In this document: positions 9,174 through 17,680 of the stretch, one piece after another
How the letters are laid out: each line of letters starts with the position of its first letter
Position numbering within the stretch: position 1 is the first letter of the stretch
Source of the DNA: Pedobacter sp. FW305-3-2-15-E-R2A2
GTDB taxonomy: Bacteria > Bacteroidota > Bacteroidia > Sphingobacteriales > Sphingobacteriaceae
DNA length: 64,000 nt
Direction: 5' to 3'
Assembly (NCBI RefSeq): GCF_038446955.1
Contig: NZ_CP151803.1
Span: forward strand, 1,302,001-1,366,000
The notes under the pieces: model-generated
What the model saw: the letters and a program-made list of their open reading frames with translations, nothing else
What the model was told of the DNA's origin: nothing
Databases searched by the model: none
Made by a program: the position numbers and the translations under genes

Positions 9174-9263
9174 GCGGGCAATAACTTCACGAGAGTTTAT
9201 TATGCTGCGAGAATAAGGCTTCAAACGCCAGGAGATCATTTATTACTAATCAAAAAACAATGA
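9174..9263 (+). pseudogene. Orphan RHS toxin C-terminal tip (remnant)
   Basis: An uninterrupted 29-codon frame (preceded by a TAG at 9150) containing NNFTRVYYAARIR and ending PGDHLLLIKKQ-stop. It has no start codon or RHS core of its own. The stop TGA (9261-9263) overlaps the ATG (9260-9262) of the next reading frame as ATGA, the tight coupling typical of a toxin and its immunity gene. I read it as the end of a second, displaced toxin domain left downstream of the active one, as in orphan RHS/CDI modules. The toxin family is not assignable from this length. Confidence 0.6.
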
Positions 9264-9806
9264 GTAGCAAGCAGATTGTTTTTTACAACAAAATCGGATA
9301 TTGAACCAATATTAAAAGAGATAGAAGAATCTTTTGATATTCAATATTTTTTGATGGGACTCTTTGATAATCTAGTCATTACTCATCATAATTCAATATT
9401 TGATGATCCTAATATTGATTTTGCATCTTTTGGAGATTGGAGTTTTACTGATCGGTATTTAATTATCCCAAAGAATGCTAAACTTGGAATTCGAGAAATT
9501 GAGTAAAGAAAGGGGGGAATAAAATATGCGGTAGATTTATTAATTAACCCTCAGGGAATCTAATTAAAGCTTGGGGGCATCTTTACGAAAAAGGAGGATG
9601 TTTTGATTGCAAGTAGCATTGAGATCACTTCCAATGGTCCTGTTTCATCAGACCTATATAAGTCTTTTTCAAAGAAAATTAAGAATGAATTTAAGCGTAT
9701 TGGTGTGTTCTATGTCGGGCAGGAAGCTGAAGATAAGTTGGATGCTGGTTGGCGTTTGGTGTCAAATGTTAATTCACCGGAGGGGTATGATTTAGTGAAA
9801 TCTTAA
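9260..9806 (+). pseudogene. Decayed immunity-type gene: one frameshift and two in-frame stops
   Basis: Starts ATG at 9260 (MSSKQIVF), then loses frame at a run of six T (9279-9284). The continuing frame (FFTTKSDIEPILKEIEE onward from about 9279) runs to 9806 with only two interruptions, TAA at 9504-9506 and TAA at 9561-9563. Both stand where CAA (Gln) would read sensibly (EIE-stop-RKGG and PQGI-stop-LKLGG). All pieces share one frame from 9276 to 9806, so this is one gene of about 182 codons, not several small ones. Its place behind an orphan toxin tip suggests an immunity gene no longer under selection. No cofactor or catalytic motif recognised. Confidence 0.75.
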
Positions 9807-9835
9807 GTGTCAGAGCTGATCTGTACATTTCGGAT

Positions 9836-9943
9836 ATGACAAAAAGGTTAATGAATATTTCGTTACAAAAAATGGTAAAAGAGATAGACCAACGGTTCAA
9901 ACAGAAAGGTAGATGGGATATCTATTTATGTGGCGAAGAATAA
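9836..9943 (+). other. Short open frame of unknown status, probable remnant
   Basis: A 35-codon frame beginning MTKRLMNISLQKMV and ending IYLCGEE-stop, open upstream to a TGA at 9788. It shows no ribosome-binding site or recognised family. It is AT-rich like the neighbouring decayed genes and may be the last scrap of the polymorphic-toxin island. Confidence 0.25.
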
Positions 9944-9978
9944 ATTATATACCTAAATAACATGACTATGTTGACGAG

Positions 9979-10012
9979 AAAATCCCGTTGAAATTGCTTC
10001 CAACGGGATTTT
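9979..10012. terminator. Bidirectional terminator between RHS island and tssK
   Basis: Perfect 12-base arms AAAATCCCGTTG (9979-9990) and CAACGGGATTTT (10001-10012) around a 10-base loop, with T-rich ends on both strands. It separates the rightward RHS island from the leftward tssK gene, whose stop codon is at 10048. Confidence 0.85.
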
Positions 10013-10047
10013 TATCAATAAGTAAAATGAGGTCTTTCTCTTGGTTT

Positions 10048-11205
10048 TTAATCCAGCAATGTCCAGCTTCTTTTCGTTTGAACCTGCTGCACCACTTGTT
10101 GTTCTGCGACAACGATATTTTCTTTGCGCTGACCAATGTATTCCAGCATACCCAGCTTATTCCAAAGGGCAACCATTACTTTTAAAAACTCTTCCGTCAT
10201 AGACATGGAAGCATAGATGTTCTGATGGTCATAGACCATCTCGATCATACGGGCAAGGATTTCTTCGAAGTTTCCTGGTGTTACGTCTCTCCATTCGTAG
10301 AAATATTTTAGCATTTCTTCTCTTTCCTTAGATTCTACCAGTTTGATTCCGGTAAAGAACACATGGGCAAGATTTGAGCAATAGCCTACGATATAGACCG
10401 GAGATTGCTGATAACCGAAATTTCTATAGTTGAAGAAGATCTGTGCAATGTAATCCAGCAGTTTTTCAGACAGCAACCGGATATTTTTACCCAATGGCGT
10501 GATGGAATCTTTTCCTGTAGTCTTGTCGATGATCTTAAAGGCCGCAAGCTGCAGATCATTGATGAGGCTGCTAAACAGTTCATAATAACGCGTTAAGCCA
10601 GGATGACTGATCATGCTGCTGCTGGGAGGGATGTAATTATGATTGATGGTAATTCTGCCGCTTTCCTGGATCAGCTGTCCGATGGTCAGGTGATAACTGT
10701 CTGTGGCTTTTGGAGCCATTTCAGATGCCGGTAAAATGGTAATGCTGTAATTTTTAGAAATGTCCGGATACCTTGGCGGATTGTCTTCCGGATCAGGATT
10801 CCCTGAAGGCATCCTTTCGAATGGGTTCACCATCAGCAGAATGTTAAATACCATCACTCTGGAATGATCTATATTTTCACTGCTAAAATATTGACTGTAA
10901 GTCAGCTGATCCTCGAAGTTGGAAGAGCTCTCAATGTCTATTCTGCAACCTTCGGCAGTGATGGCATTACAATGCCTCACTTTAACCTCAATATGGTTCG
11001 TTGCCTTTTCCATGATCTCGATGTCGTGCGACAAGCGTTGCCCTGCAAAAGGAGGGAGCAAACCATAGTTGAAGTGGTTGATAAAAACAGAATTCGCATC
11101 TCTGACAAAATCCTGGTTAAATTGATCTGTAGCAATAAAATGATTGCTGGAAAGCTTCATGCCATCCACCCAGTTAACGGGCTTATATTTTAATGGTGAA
11201 ATCAT
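10048..11205 (-). CDS. tssK: T6SS baseplate protein TssK
   Basis: 385 residues. The N-terminal text PLKYKPVNWVDGMKLSSNHFIATDQF is the signature opening of TssK (W-x-x-G-M-x-L-x-x-x-H-F). The middle section (NYSITILPASEMAPKATDSYHLTIGQL) and the alpha-helical C-terminal part match the family's shoulder and head domains. TssK trimers connect the baseplate wedge (TssE/F/G) to the membrane complex. The gene is the second of a leftward pair with tssN, starting 10 bases after its stop. Length is slightly shorter than the about 440 residues of Proteobacterial TssK, as expected for subtype iii. Confidence 0.88.
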   Translation of the reverse strand: MISPLKYKPVNWVDGMKLSSNHFIATDQFNQDFVRDANSVFINHFNYGLLPPFAGQRLSHDIEIMEKATNHIEVKVRHCNAITAEGCRIDIESSSNFEDQLTYSQYFSSENIDHSRVMVFNILLMVNPFERMPSGNPDPEDNPPRYPDISKNYSITILPASEMAPKATDSYHLTIGQLIQESGRITINHNYIPPSSSMISHPGLTRYYELFSSLINDLQLAAFKIIDKTTGKDSITPLGKNIRLLSEKLLDYIAQIFFNYRNFGYQQSPVYIVGYCSNLAHVFFTGIKLVESKEREEMLKYFYEWRDVTPGNFEEILARMIEMVYDHQNIYASMSMTEEFLKVMVALWNKLGMLEYIGQRKENIVVAEQQVVQQVQTKRSWTLLD

Positions 11206-11214
11206 AGTCGTCGG

Positions 11215-12108
11215 TTATATAAAAATAGATTCGTCACCTACTTTTTCTGGTTTATTAGCGTTTTCAGATACTCTTTTTGCATAAATGGTCATCTTCTCTG
11301 TAATGCCATTGTTGATGATGTCCAGGTCCGGATCAATAAAGATGTTCTTCTTAAAGAAGGAGGTCTTGATGAAAAATATCCATTTAAAAGATTCAAAATC
11401 TTCTCCCATATATTTCACCGGAGTTTTTGGGAATTTCAGGTTATAATCTTCGATGAATTTGTAGAACCAATCACCAAATACCATATTTTCGGGTGCTTTC
11501 GCTTTTACTTTCAGGGGTTCAGGGTCGTTGGTATTTTTATACAATTCCAGTTCGAGCACGAGCATGCGGTCAAAATCAAGGTGATCCAGGTTGATGTTCA
11601 GCGGGCTTGATGGATATTGCCAGATCTTATAAATTTCTGTAGGGATGCTGATCAGTGCGACATAGGCCCACCAGAACAAAACAGGAACAAAGAAGGTCAC
11701 CAGGCTCGTTGCGGCCCAGATTCCGAAATGAATGTCACTAAGCCAGTTGAAAGCCAGTTGGAAAAGGTAGAAGCTGAGCAGGCAGCTAATTAATATCGCA
11801 AATATTACAAAGAACTTTCTCTCGAGCAATTCTTTTGGGTAGTATTTTGTGAACAGGTATACAAAAAGAATTCCGAGTCCTATAAAATAGATTTGACAAA
11901 TGATATATCCCCATGGCATAAAATCAAAGCTCAAAAAGCCAAGAAATCCAGGGAGTGCAAGGAATACGCTAAGTACTAAAATGCTAACTATTAGCCTTTT
12001 GTTGTTTAGAAATTGATTTTTCTTATTGACAATAGAAAGTAGCGCAGCGGAGACAATAAAGATTAAAGGAAAAAGTAAATAACGAATAAAAAATGATTGA
12101 ACGTCCAT
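11215..12108 (-). CDS. tssN: T6SS-iii membrane protein TssN
   Basis: 297 residues. The first about 170 contain five or six hydrophobic helices (for example LLFPLIFIVSAALLSIV, WGYIICQIYFIGLGILFVYLF, VTFFVPVLFWWAYVALISI). A soluble C-terminal domain with ENMVFGDWFYKFIEDYNLKF follows. This layout and the position beside tssK fit TssN, a subtype-iii component of Bacteroidota T6SS that helps replace the missing TssJLM trans-envelope complex. No other T6SS subtype has it. Assignment rests on topology and neighbourhood plus the family-like C-terminal domain. Confidence 0.8.
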   Translation of the reverse strand: MDVQSFFIRYLLFPLIFIVSAALLSIVNKKNQFLNNKRLIVSILVLSVFLALPGFLGFLSFDFMPWGYIICQIYFIGLGILFVYLFTKYYPKELLERKFFVIFAILISCLLSFYLFQLAFNWLSDIHFGIWAATSLVTFFVPVLFWWAYVALISIPTEIYKIWQYPSSPLNINLDHLDFDRMLVLELELYKNTNDPEPLKVKAKAPENMVFGDWFYKFIEDYNLKFPKTPVKYMGEDFESFKWIFFIKTSFFKKNIFIDPDLDIINNGITEKMTIYAKRVSENANKPEKVGDESIFI

Positions 12109-12144
12109 TAAATAGTATTTGATGATTTATGCTTAATCTGTTAA

Positions 12145-12152
12145 CAAATATA
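12145..12152 (-). promoter_or_regulatory. Bacteroidota -7 element for tssN-tssK
   Basis: On the minus strand TATATTTG followed by T matches TAnnTTTGY. It lies 37 bases before the tssN start codon, in the 119-base divergent gap between tssN and tssG. No matching -33 box was seen. Confidence 0.45.
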
Positions 12153-12227
12153 GTACCTTAAATTTTTTAATATAAAAATGGTATAATTATTAGGGTATGT
12201 AGGTTTAAGTATGCGGTAAATAAATAT

Positions 12228-13166
12228 ATGAAAGAGAGTTTACATTTGAAAAATGATCTCCAAACGGATTTTAAGGCTACAGCTTTGGCTGCGGAACTGA
12301 TTGAAGCGGGAGATTTTGAAGCCGATCAGATTGCCGTACTTCCCGTTGGCCCCAGAAAAAGAGCGTTTGCCAAAGAAATTGGTGGCCATACCTTTTATTA
12401 TTCCGAGAGTAAACGGAAGGATTGCATCAATATTGAAAGTCATCAGGAAGGTTTATATGATATGCTGCCGGAAGGCCTTTTTCATAATCCACCTACCGGA
12501 AGCTCCGGGATGTCGGAGCAGCAAATGGTTGAAGATGTCCAGTTTAGAAGAACGGAGGAGAAAGATGCCAGAAAGTTTTTTATGCCTTTCGAAGCAGAGG
12601 TCAATCAGCTGAAAACCATTCTGGAGCTTTATGAAAACAGACTGGATAAAAAAACAACCTATAGCGACCTGACCAGAATCTTTGCCGCAGAATGGAAGGA
12701 ATTTGAATTGTTTGATAAAGAACAAAGCATCATCTGGATGCACCTTTTACCGGTCATTCATCAGAAACGTAACGACGTTATCTTCCTCGGACAGCTGCTT
12801 TCGGTTCTTTTTAAAACCCCGGTGGAGGTACTGATGAAACAGTCGAATGTTAAGCCTAAGTTAATAGACGAGCATATGCAGTTTAAACTTGGTTTTGGTG
12901 CGCTTGGCATCAACTCCATCATCGGCAATAGTTTTGCCACCGATGAAGAGGAAATGATCATTAATATTGGACCTACAGATACACACCGTCTGCTTAGTTT
13001 TATGCCAGGGACTTCGCATTCCCGTATCATAGATCTTGCAGTGTCTTATCTGGTTCCGGTAGAGACGGAAGTGAAGGTCAACCTGCTCGCCAGCGAGGCC
13101 AACAGGTTGGGTTCTTTAGGTGCTGATAGTGAAAATGCTTATCTTGGTTTTACCGTTTACCTTTAA
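12228..13166 (+). CDS. tssG: T6SS baseplate protein TssG
   Basis: 312 residues, no signal or membrane segment. The opening ATALAAELIEAGDFEADQI and the LYDMLPEGLFHNPP segment are typical of Bacteroidota TssG, and EEKDARKFFMPFEAEVNQLK matches the conserved middle block. TssG pairs with TssF (and TssE) to build the wedge around the VgrG hub. The gene is transcribed rightward, away from tssN, and ends convergently against tssF: the two stop codons overlap by 4 bases (13163-13166), so the pair is not in one operon despite the proteins acting together. Confidence 0.85.
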   Translation: MKESLHLKNDLQTDFKATALAAELIEAGDFEADQIAVLPVGPRKRAFAKEIGGHTFYYSESKRKDCINIESHQEGLYDMLPEGLFHNPPTGSSGMSEQQMVEDVQFRRTEEKDARKFFMPFEAEVNQLKTILELYENRLDKKTTYSDLTRIFAAEWKEFELFDKEQSIIWMHLLPVIHQKRNDVIFLGQLLSVLFKTPVEVLMKQSNVKPKLIDEHMQFKLGFGALGINSIIGNSFATDEEEMIINIGPTDTHRLLSFMPGTSHSRIIDLAVSYLVPVETEVKVNLLASEANRLGSLGADSENAYLGFTVYL

Positions 13167-15016
13167 TCGAGGATCAGGCGGTAATGGATGTTCATCGTGC
13201 TGCGGATTTCAAGTTTTGATTTGGTCAGCTCCAGCATAGACTTCCATTCCTCTCTGCTCAGTTCGTTCTGCTGACTGGGTGTGATTACAATATCGGTCGT
13301 TTTGATAAAACCTTCTTTTGGATTTGGGGTCGCCATGAGTCCTTTCCGGATGTTGACCGCCTTGATCTTTGTCCCCAGTTCATAGAAACAGAAATTAATA
13401 ATGTCAGACTGAGTCACAAGTCTGTTTCCCGTAGTAAGGCCATATTTATAAGCCTGAACCCGGTTTCCTGCATTTAACCGCGCCCTTCCACCTTTAGAAT
13501 TACTCAATAGGAACAGGCTTTCCGGCATCACTTTACTGCTTTCAAAAGATTGCAGGTGACTTCCCGAACGAATCTGATTTCCCATTTCGGCATTGGTGGT
13601 CCAGAACTCCAGAAACATGATGTCTGCATTGTTCAATGGCTTTACAATCACATAGTTCAACAGCTCTTTGATCATGCTCAACTGTGCTTTTGTTTTTTGT
13701 TCGATGATCGAGATATTTTGTTCCAGATCCTTTAAAGAGCTGTTTAGAAAATCAGAGCCATAAGCAGAAAAAGCAGCTTTTTCATCCCTCAGGAGCTCAA
13801 AAAGATAATCGACAACTTCTTTCGCATTCCGGCCGTCAAAGCGTTCTGAGCCACCGTAACGGATGGAAAAAGAACCTACATTACGGTCGTCATAATGGGT
13901 ATGCGGGATTTCTGTATAGGTGTTTCCGAGCTTGTCGCTAAGGGCATGTACGGATAAAAACTGGTCATGGTCCTGCAGCTTTACCGGGATGATATTGGTC
14001 ATCATTTTTAGGCGGTGTTTAATCTCAAACATCCGCTTATTCACGACAGGGAAGGCATTGGTAGAGATGTGGAGCTCATCGAGCATCACATCAGATATGG
14101 CTGCCGGAAACTGGACTTTAAACCAAAGGACCGGCTTTTTAAAGCTGACCAGGCTTCCCGGTTGAAAGACATTTTCGAATTCCTTAGGGTAGAGTTGTAA
14201 GTATGGGTGGGGAAGGAAGATGTTCTCGTCGTCGATGGTGAGAAAGCGACTGGAATAAAAGGCCTGAATGTCCTCATTGAGGAGGTTCAGGACATCGTGT
14301 TTTTCAAATGGCGACTGGAAATTGTTTTCCGGTTCCATATGGAACTTATTCAGGGAAATATTAACCGGAGCATTGTTGATCGACCATTTGGACAAAGAAA
14401 GGAGGTCGTAAGTATGGTCATTTACGACATAATTTCTCCAGTCAAAATAAAAGCTCATCCCTTTAAATGTAGAGAGTCCGGGCGTAACTTCTACCCCAAC
14501 ATAGATGGTGTTGTTTTCCAGTGAATTTCCGGGAATGGTATTGCTGAGTAGTAATTTGTTGTGCTGTCCGTCAATCTGAAACAAGTTATTTCCATTGGCG
14601 AGGTAAGAAACTCCCGAATTGAATACTTTTACTGGTTTCAGCGGGCTGAAAAATACGTCTACCGCATTTTCCTTATTCGATTCATTTTTGTCTTTTAACT
14701 TTTTCCGGTGAAAAAACTGTGTTTTGGTATCGATGGTTTCTATTGCTTCAAAAGGCCTTGCATGAAGGATTGCATGAGCGGGAAGCGCAGAGGTTAAGGT
14801 GTCTGATGCGAGGATTCTGGATATTTTATCGAGTATTCTGTTTTCCAGATTTTTAACATCATTGGAAACTCCGAATATCTCCGTGCTCAGCGCTTCAATG
14901 ATCAGTTTTACCAATGGATCAAAATCATTGGTATTTTTTATTCCCCAATAGTCTTGTGCGTTTTTAAGGATTCTATTTCGGATTTCGTCTTTTGAAGAGT
15001 AAAATATGTTTTTCAT
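13163..15016 (-). CDS. tssF: T6SS baseplate protein TssF
   Basis: 617 residues, within the usual TssF range (about 590-620). Typical features are the N-terminal DPLVKLIIEALSTEIFGVSNDVKNLENRILDKIS helical region, ASDTLTSALPAHAILHARP, and the mid-protein AISDVMLDELHISTNAFPVVN motif, corresponding to the phage gp6/J-like family shared with TssF. It forms the baseplate wedge with TssG, TssE and TssK. It is transcribed leftward, 83 bases after tssE, probably as a tssE-tssF unit. The 3' end overlaps that of convergent tssG. Confidence 0.88.
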   Translation of the reverse strand: MKNIFYSSKDEIRNRILKNAQDYWGIKNTNDFDPLVKLIIEALSTEIFGVSNDVKNLENRILDKISRILASDTLTSALPAHAILHARPFEAIETIDTKTQFFHRKKLKDKNESNKENAVDVFFSPLKPVKVFNSGVSYLANGNNLFQIDGQHNKLLLSNTIPGNSLENNTIYVGVEVTPGLSTFKGMSFYFDWRNYVVNDHTYDLLSLSKWSINNAPVNISLNKFHMEPENNFQSPFEKHDVLNLLNEDIQAFYSSRFLTIDDENIFLPHPYLQLYPKEFENVFQPGSLVSFKKPVLWFKVQFPAAISDVMLDELHISTNAFPVVNKRMFEIKHRLKMMTNIIPVKLQDHDQFLSVHALSDKLGNTYTEIPHTHYDDRNVGSFSIRYGGSERFDGRNAKEVVDYLFELLRDEKAAFSAYGSDFLNSSLKDLEQNISIIEQKTKAQLSMIKELLNYVIVKPLNNADIMFLEFWTTNAEMGNQIRSGSHLQSFESSKVMPESLFLLSNSKGGRARLNAGNRVQAYKYGLTTGNRLVTQSDIINFCFYELGTKIKAVNIRKGLMATPNPKEGFIKTTDIVITPSQQNELSREEWKSMLELTKSKLEIRSTMNIHYRLILD

Positions 15017-15099
15017 CTTGTGGAGAATGATTGGTTTGATGGATTAACAGGACTGTCTATAATTGTGTGCATAGTATCCTTAAAATAGAACAATTTGAT

Positions 15100-15534
15100 T
15101 TAGCTGGATAATGGACTTAAAAAGAGACCGGTGTTGAAATAATATTTTTCTCCTGTTATATTCATTTTTCCCCAGATAGAGATATCTACCTTTTTCTTAA
15201 TTTCTGTAACATTTCTGATGGAAAATATCTTCTCTACCTCACTCATTTTAATTTCTACCTCTACCTGGTACAGTCTGGGCTCATATTGCGTGATGGAACG
15301 CAATAAGGATTGTCGGAATTTTTCTTCCCAGGTGGTTTCGCTTACAATTAATTCAAAGTCCAGATCCCAGATTTCGCAGCCGAAATTGCGGTTGTGCCGA
15401 TGCTCTCCATACCTCGTGAAAATGATGAGTTCTATGTTTTGAGAGATAGATTTTCCTATATCCGCCTCTTTCAAATCCTTGTTTTCGAAGATGTTTTTTA
15501 GCCGAAACGGTTTATTATATAAGAAATCTGACAT
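15100..15534 (-). CDS. tssE: T6SS baseplate protein TssE (gp25-like)
   Basis: 144 residues starting MSDFLYNKPFRLKNIFEN. I chose the ATG at 15534 over one 57 bases upstream because the upstream extension is a hydrophobic stretch unlike the family and the typical length fits the shorter form. The gp25/lysozyme-like signature is present: EHRHNRNFGCEIWDL corresponds to the R-x-F-G block that nucleates sheath polymerisation. Product acts in the cytoplasmic baseplate. It is the first gene of the leftward tssE-tssF pair, divergent from tssO. Confidence 0.87.
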   Translation of the reverse strand: MSDFLYNKPFRLKNIFENKDLKEADIGKSISQNIELIIFTRYGEHRHNRNFGCEIWDLDFELIVSETTWEEKFRQSLLRSITQYEPRLYQVEVEIKMSEVEKIFSIRNVTEIKKKVDISIWGKMNITGEKYYFNTGLFLSPLSS

Positions 15535-15687
15535 GACGTTGTGCTTAAATGGAACAATAATTGGTAAAAGGTTAATCAATATTACGTCCAAAAAATGAAA
15601 TAGGGTGACGTTCTAAGAAAATTATAAAAAAAATGTTTTCGTATTTAAAAACTTAATGCAGCTCAATGCCAAACCAACCATCCCACT

Positions 15688-16206
15688 ATGAAACCAATCA
15701 ACGCTCAGGAACTTAGCAAATCTTACCGGCTCTTTGTTTTGAATTTTATCCTGCTGACTTCTTTTGCCATTCTTTGTGTATACCTGTTTTTTGTATCCTC
15801 AAAATTCGAATACCAGCTGCTGGAAAAAGAAGTGAAGCAAACGGATATGCTGCTGGCCAAAAGAAAAGAAATCAATACCAATTTTGATATGATCTTGCAG
15901 CGCTTCCAGCAACTTTCCAAGTATACTTCTATTGGTTCTGCCGAAATGAACAATCAGGCGATCATGCTGGAAGATATTCAGAACAAAAATTTTAGGATCA
16001 GAGAAATCATCAAAGAACAGAAGTCTGATGCAAGCAGTTTTCAGCTGTATAAAAAAATGACCGATGACGTTGCGCAGATGGCAGGGATTCAGGATTCTCT
16101 GTTTGGAACAAAATTTCAAATCGCCAACCTGAAGAGCCAGCTGGAATCTTGCCTGAGAACAAATCAGGCTGCGACCAAGAAATTGAAATCAGGAATATTT
16201 AAATAA
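15688..16206 (+). CDS. tssO: T6SS-iii inner-membrane protein TssO
   Basis: 172 residues with a short cytosolic start (MKPINAQELSKSYR), one membrane helix at about residues 16-36, and a long helical, coiled-coil-like periplasmic region (YQLLEKEVKQTDMLLAKRKEIN). This topology and the position at the head of the O-P-R-H-B-C gene run fit TssO, an inner-membrane-anchored component of the Bacteroidota trans-envelope complex. The next gene has the same architecture, so which of the two is the canonical TssO cannot be settled by eye. Confidence 0.7.
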   Translation: MKPINAQELSKSYRLFVLNFILLTSFAILCVYLFFVSSKFEYQLLEKEVKQTDMLLAKRKEINTNFDMILQRFQQLSKYTSIGSAEMNNQAIMLEDIQNKNFRIREIIKEQKSDASSFQLYKKMTDDVAQMAGIQDSLFGTKFQIANLKSQLESCLRTNQAATKKLKSGIFK

Positions 16207-16211
16207 GCACG

Positions 16212-16700
16212 ATGATTAAATTAAGTATAAAAGAAAGAAGAGAACAGTTTCTGTTTTTTATCGGAATTTTCCTGTTTACTGCTACATTATTGAGCTTTGG
16301 CCTTTTCCATGATTATGGAAATGGCAGAATGGTGTCCAAACAGGATCTTGCAGATAAATTAGCGCAGAACGCCGAATTTGAAGAAACGGTGAAAGATCAG
16401 CGTGCTACGGTAGATACCACTTACAAGCAGATCATCAAGTTTGATCCGGGGGTACAAGCTGTTTTCCTGGAGAATGACATCAAAAATTCTTTGAACTCTA
16501 TCAAGTCAAATTATGAGAGAAGGGCTTCAGACTTACGCTATAAAACATTTCTTCAAGCCTCACAATTGTACAATGACCTTTTTTACGACAGGAGAGAGCT
16601 GAAAGGAAATAACAATGATATGGAAGGACTGAACAATTCTCTGAAGGATTGCAAGCTCTCTACCAATCAGTTGAAACAGACCATGGGCAACCAGAAATAA
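16212..16700 (+). CDS. Second TssO-like single-pass membrane protein
   Basis: 162 residues, starting 5 bases after the tssO stop. It has a basic N-terminus, one membrane helix at about residues 13-32 (FLFFIGIFLFTATLLSFGLF) and a helical periplasmic domain containing LADKLAQNAEFEETVKDQR and FLQASQLYNDLFYDRRELK. It mirrors the preceding protein in size and topology, although sequence identity is low. It has no lipobox, so it does not look like the TssQ lipoprotein. It probably forms part of the same envelope complex. Confidence 0.6.
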   Translation: MIKLSIKERREQFLFFIGIFLFTATLLSFGLFHDYGNGRMVSKQDLADKLAQNAEFEETVKDQRATVDTTYKQIIKFDPGVQAVFLENDIKNSLNSIKSNYERRASDLRYKTFLQASQLYNDLFYDRRELKGNNNDMEGLNNSLKDCKLSTNQLKQTMGNQK

Positions 16701-16729
16701 CTGAATAAAAACAATCAAACCACAAGAAT

Positions 16730-17674
16730 ATGGCCGACACTACTACCAATGGAAAATCAGTGAGCAGTAATTCGCAGGGATATATATTTCTGTACATTTT
16801 TATTGCAATACTCGTTCTCGCCGCAATCATCTTTTTCTTTAAGAGTTCCGTTTTCGATAAACGTACTGTTGATGCAAGGATCTTAAAAGACGAGATGTAC
16901 TTAAATGAAGACCTCGTATTTACAGACAATACCAGAAATGCCAAAAAATGGCTCTGGGAATTTGGTAATGGTGCCAAATCGAATACACAAAACGGAAGCT
17001 ACCGCTATTTAAAGTCAGGTTCTTACATTGTCAGGCTAACCGTTGACGGAGAGCTGCGTGAGCAATTTCCAGTAAACGTAAGGGATACTGCAATTGCCGC
17101 GATCGATACTTTAGTGAGCATTAACGGACCCACTTCAGGGGTGGTTAATGAGGAAGTGAGACTGGAAGCAGAAGGAAAAGCAGGCTTATATGAATGGGCT
17201 TTTGGAGAAACAGGACGCGTGGATGTGAAAGGCAGAACCGCATTGTACACTTTCCATTCACCAGGACAATACATGGTGAAGTTAAGTACCGATAAAGGTC
17301 ACAGACCGGTGTACCATACGATCTTTATCACTGACCCGAATGCGGTAATTGATACCGAACTGGTATTACCGGGAGAAGGGGAACGTAAAGTGATTGATGA
17401 CATCAGGGCGAGGCTGCAGGCCATAGCCAATGGAGCTGATTTTAACTCGAATTATTATTACCTGACGCGGAAGTACATGTGTAACAATGAGAAAGTTACC
17501 GTTGCTGTAGAGCAGGATAACGTGAAAAAATCCAGCGACTTTTACTCTTATTGCATGGGCTTAACTTTTGGCGGTGAAATCGTCGTAGACGAAGCACAAT
17601 TGACCATTAGCCCTACTTCTAACTGTGCCATCCTGGTAAATATCAAACAACATTCAGCCAAGACTGTAAAATAA
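16730..17674 (+). CDS. tssP: T6SS-iii membrane-anchored protein TssP with two PKD-like domains
   Basis: 314 residues. A low-complexity polar N-terminus precedes one membrane helix at about 18-38 (YIFLYIFIAILVLAAIIFFF). A PKD-like fold follows at about 45-115 (KKWLWEFGNGAKS, SGSYIVRLTVDG), then a second at about 118-200 (YEWAFGETGRV, SPGQYMVKLS), then a C-terminal domain with three cysteines. PKD domains are extracytoplasmic protein-interaction modules. With single-pass anchoring and its place between tssO and tssR this fits TssP. TssQ is less likely because there is no lipoprotein signal. Confidence 0.68.
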   Translation: MADTTTNGKSVSSNSQGYIFLYIFIAILVLAAIIFFFKSSVFDKRTVDARILKDEMYLNEDLVFTDNTRNAKKWLWEFGNGAKSNTQNGSYRYLKSGSYIVRLTVDGELREQFPVNVRDTAIAAIDTLVSINGPTSGVVNEEVRLEAEGKAGLYEWAFGETGRVDVKGRTALYTFHSPGQYMVKLSTDKGHRPVYHTIFITDPNAVIDTELVLPGEGERKVIDDIRARLQAIANGADFNSNYYYLTRKYMCNNEKVTVAVEQDNVKKSSDFYSYCMGLTFGGEIVVDEAQLTISPTSNCAILVNIKQHSAKTVK

Positions 17675-17680
17675 CCACCT

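Noticed and set aside
9276..9506. Read as an independent 76-residue gene
   Set aside because: The frame continues after the TAA to 9806 and its upstream part is in the ATG frame at 9260, so it is a piece of one decayed gene.
9603..9806. Read as an independent 67-residue gene
   Set aside because: Same frame as 9276-9506, non-ATG start, and no ribosome-binding site; it is the third part of the decayed immunity-type gene.
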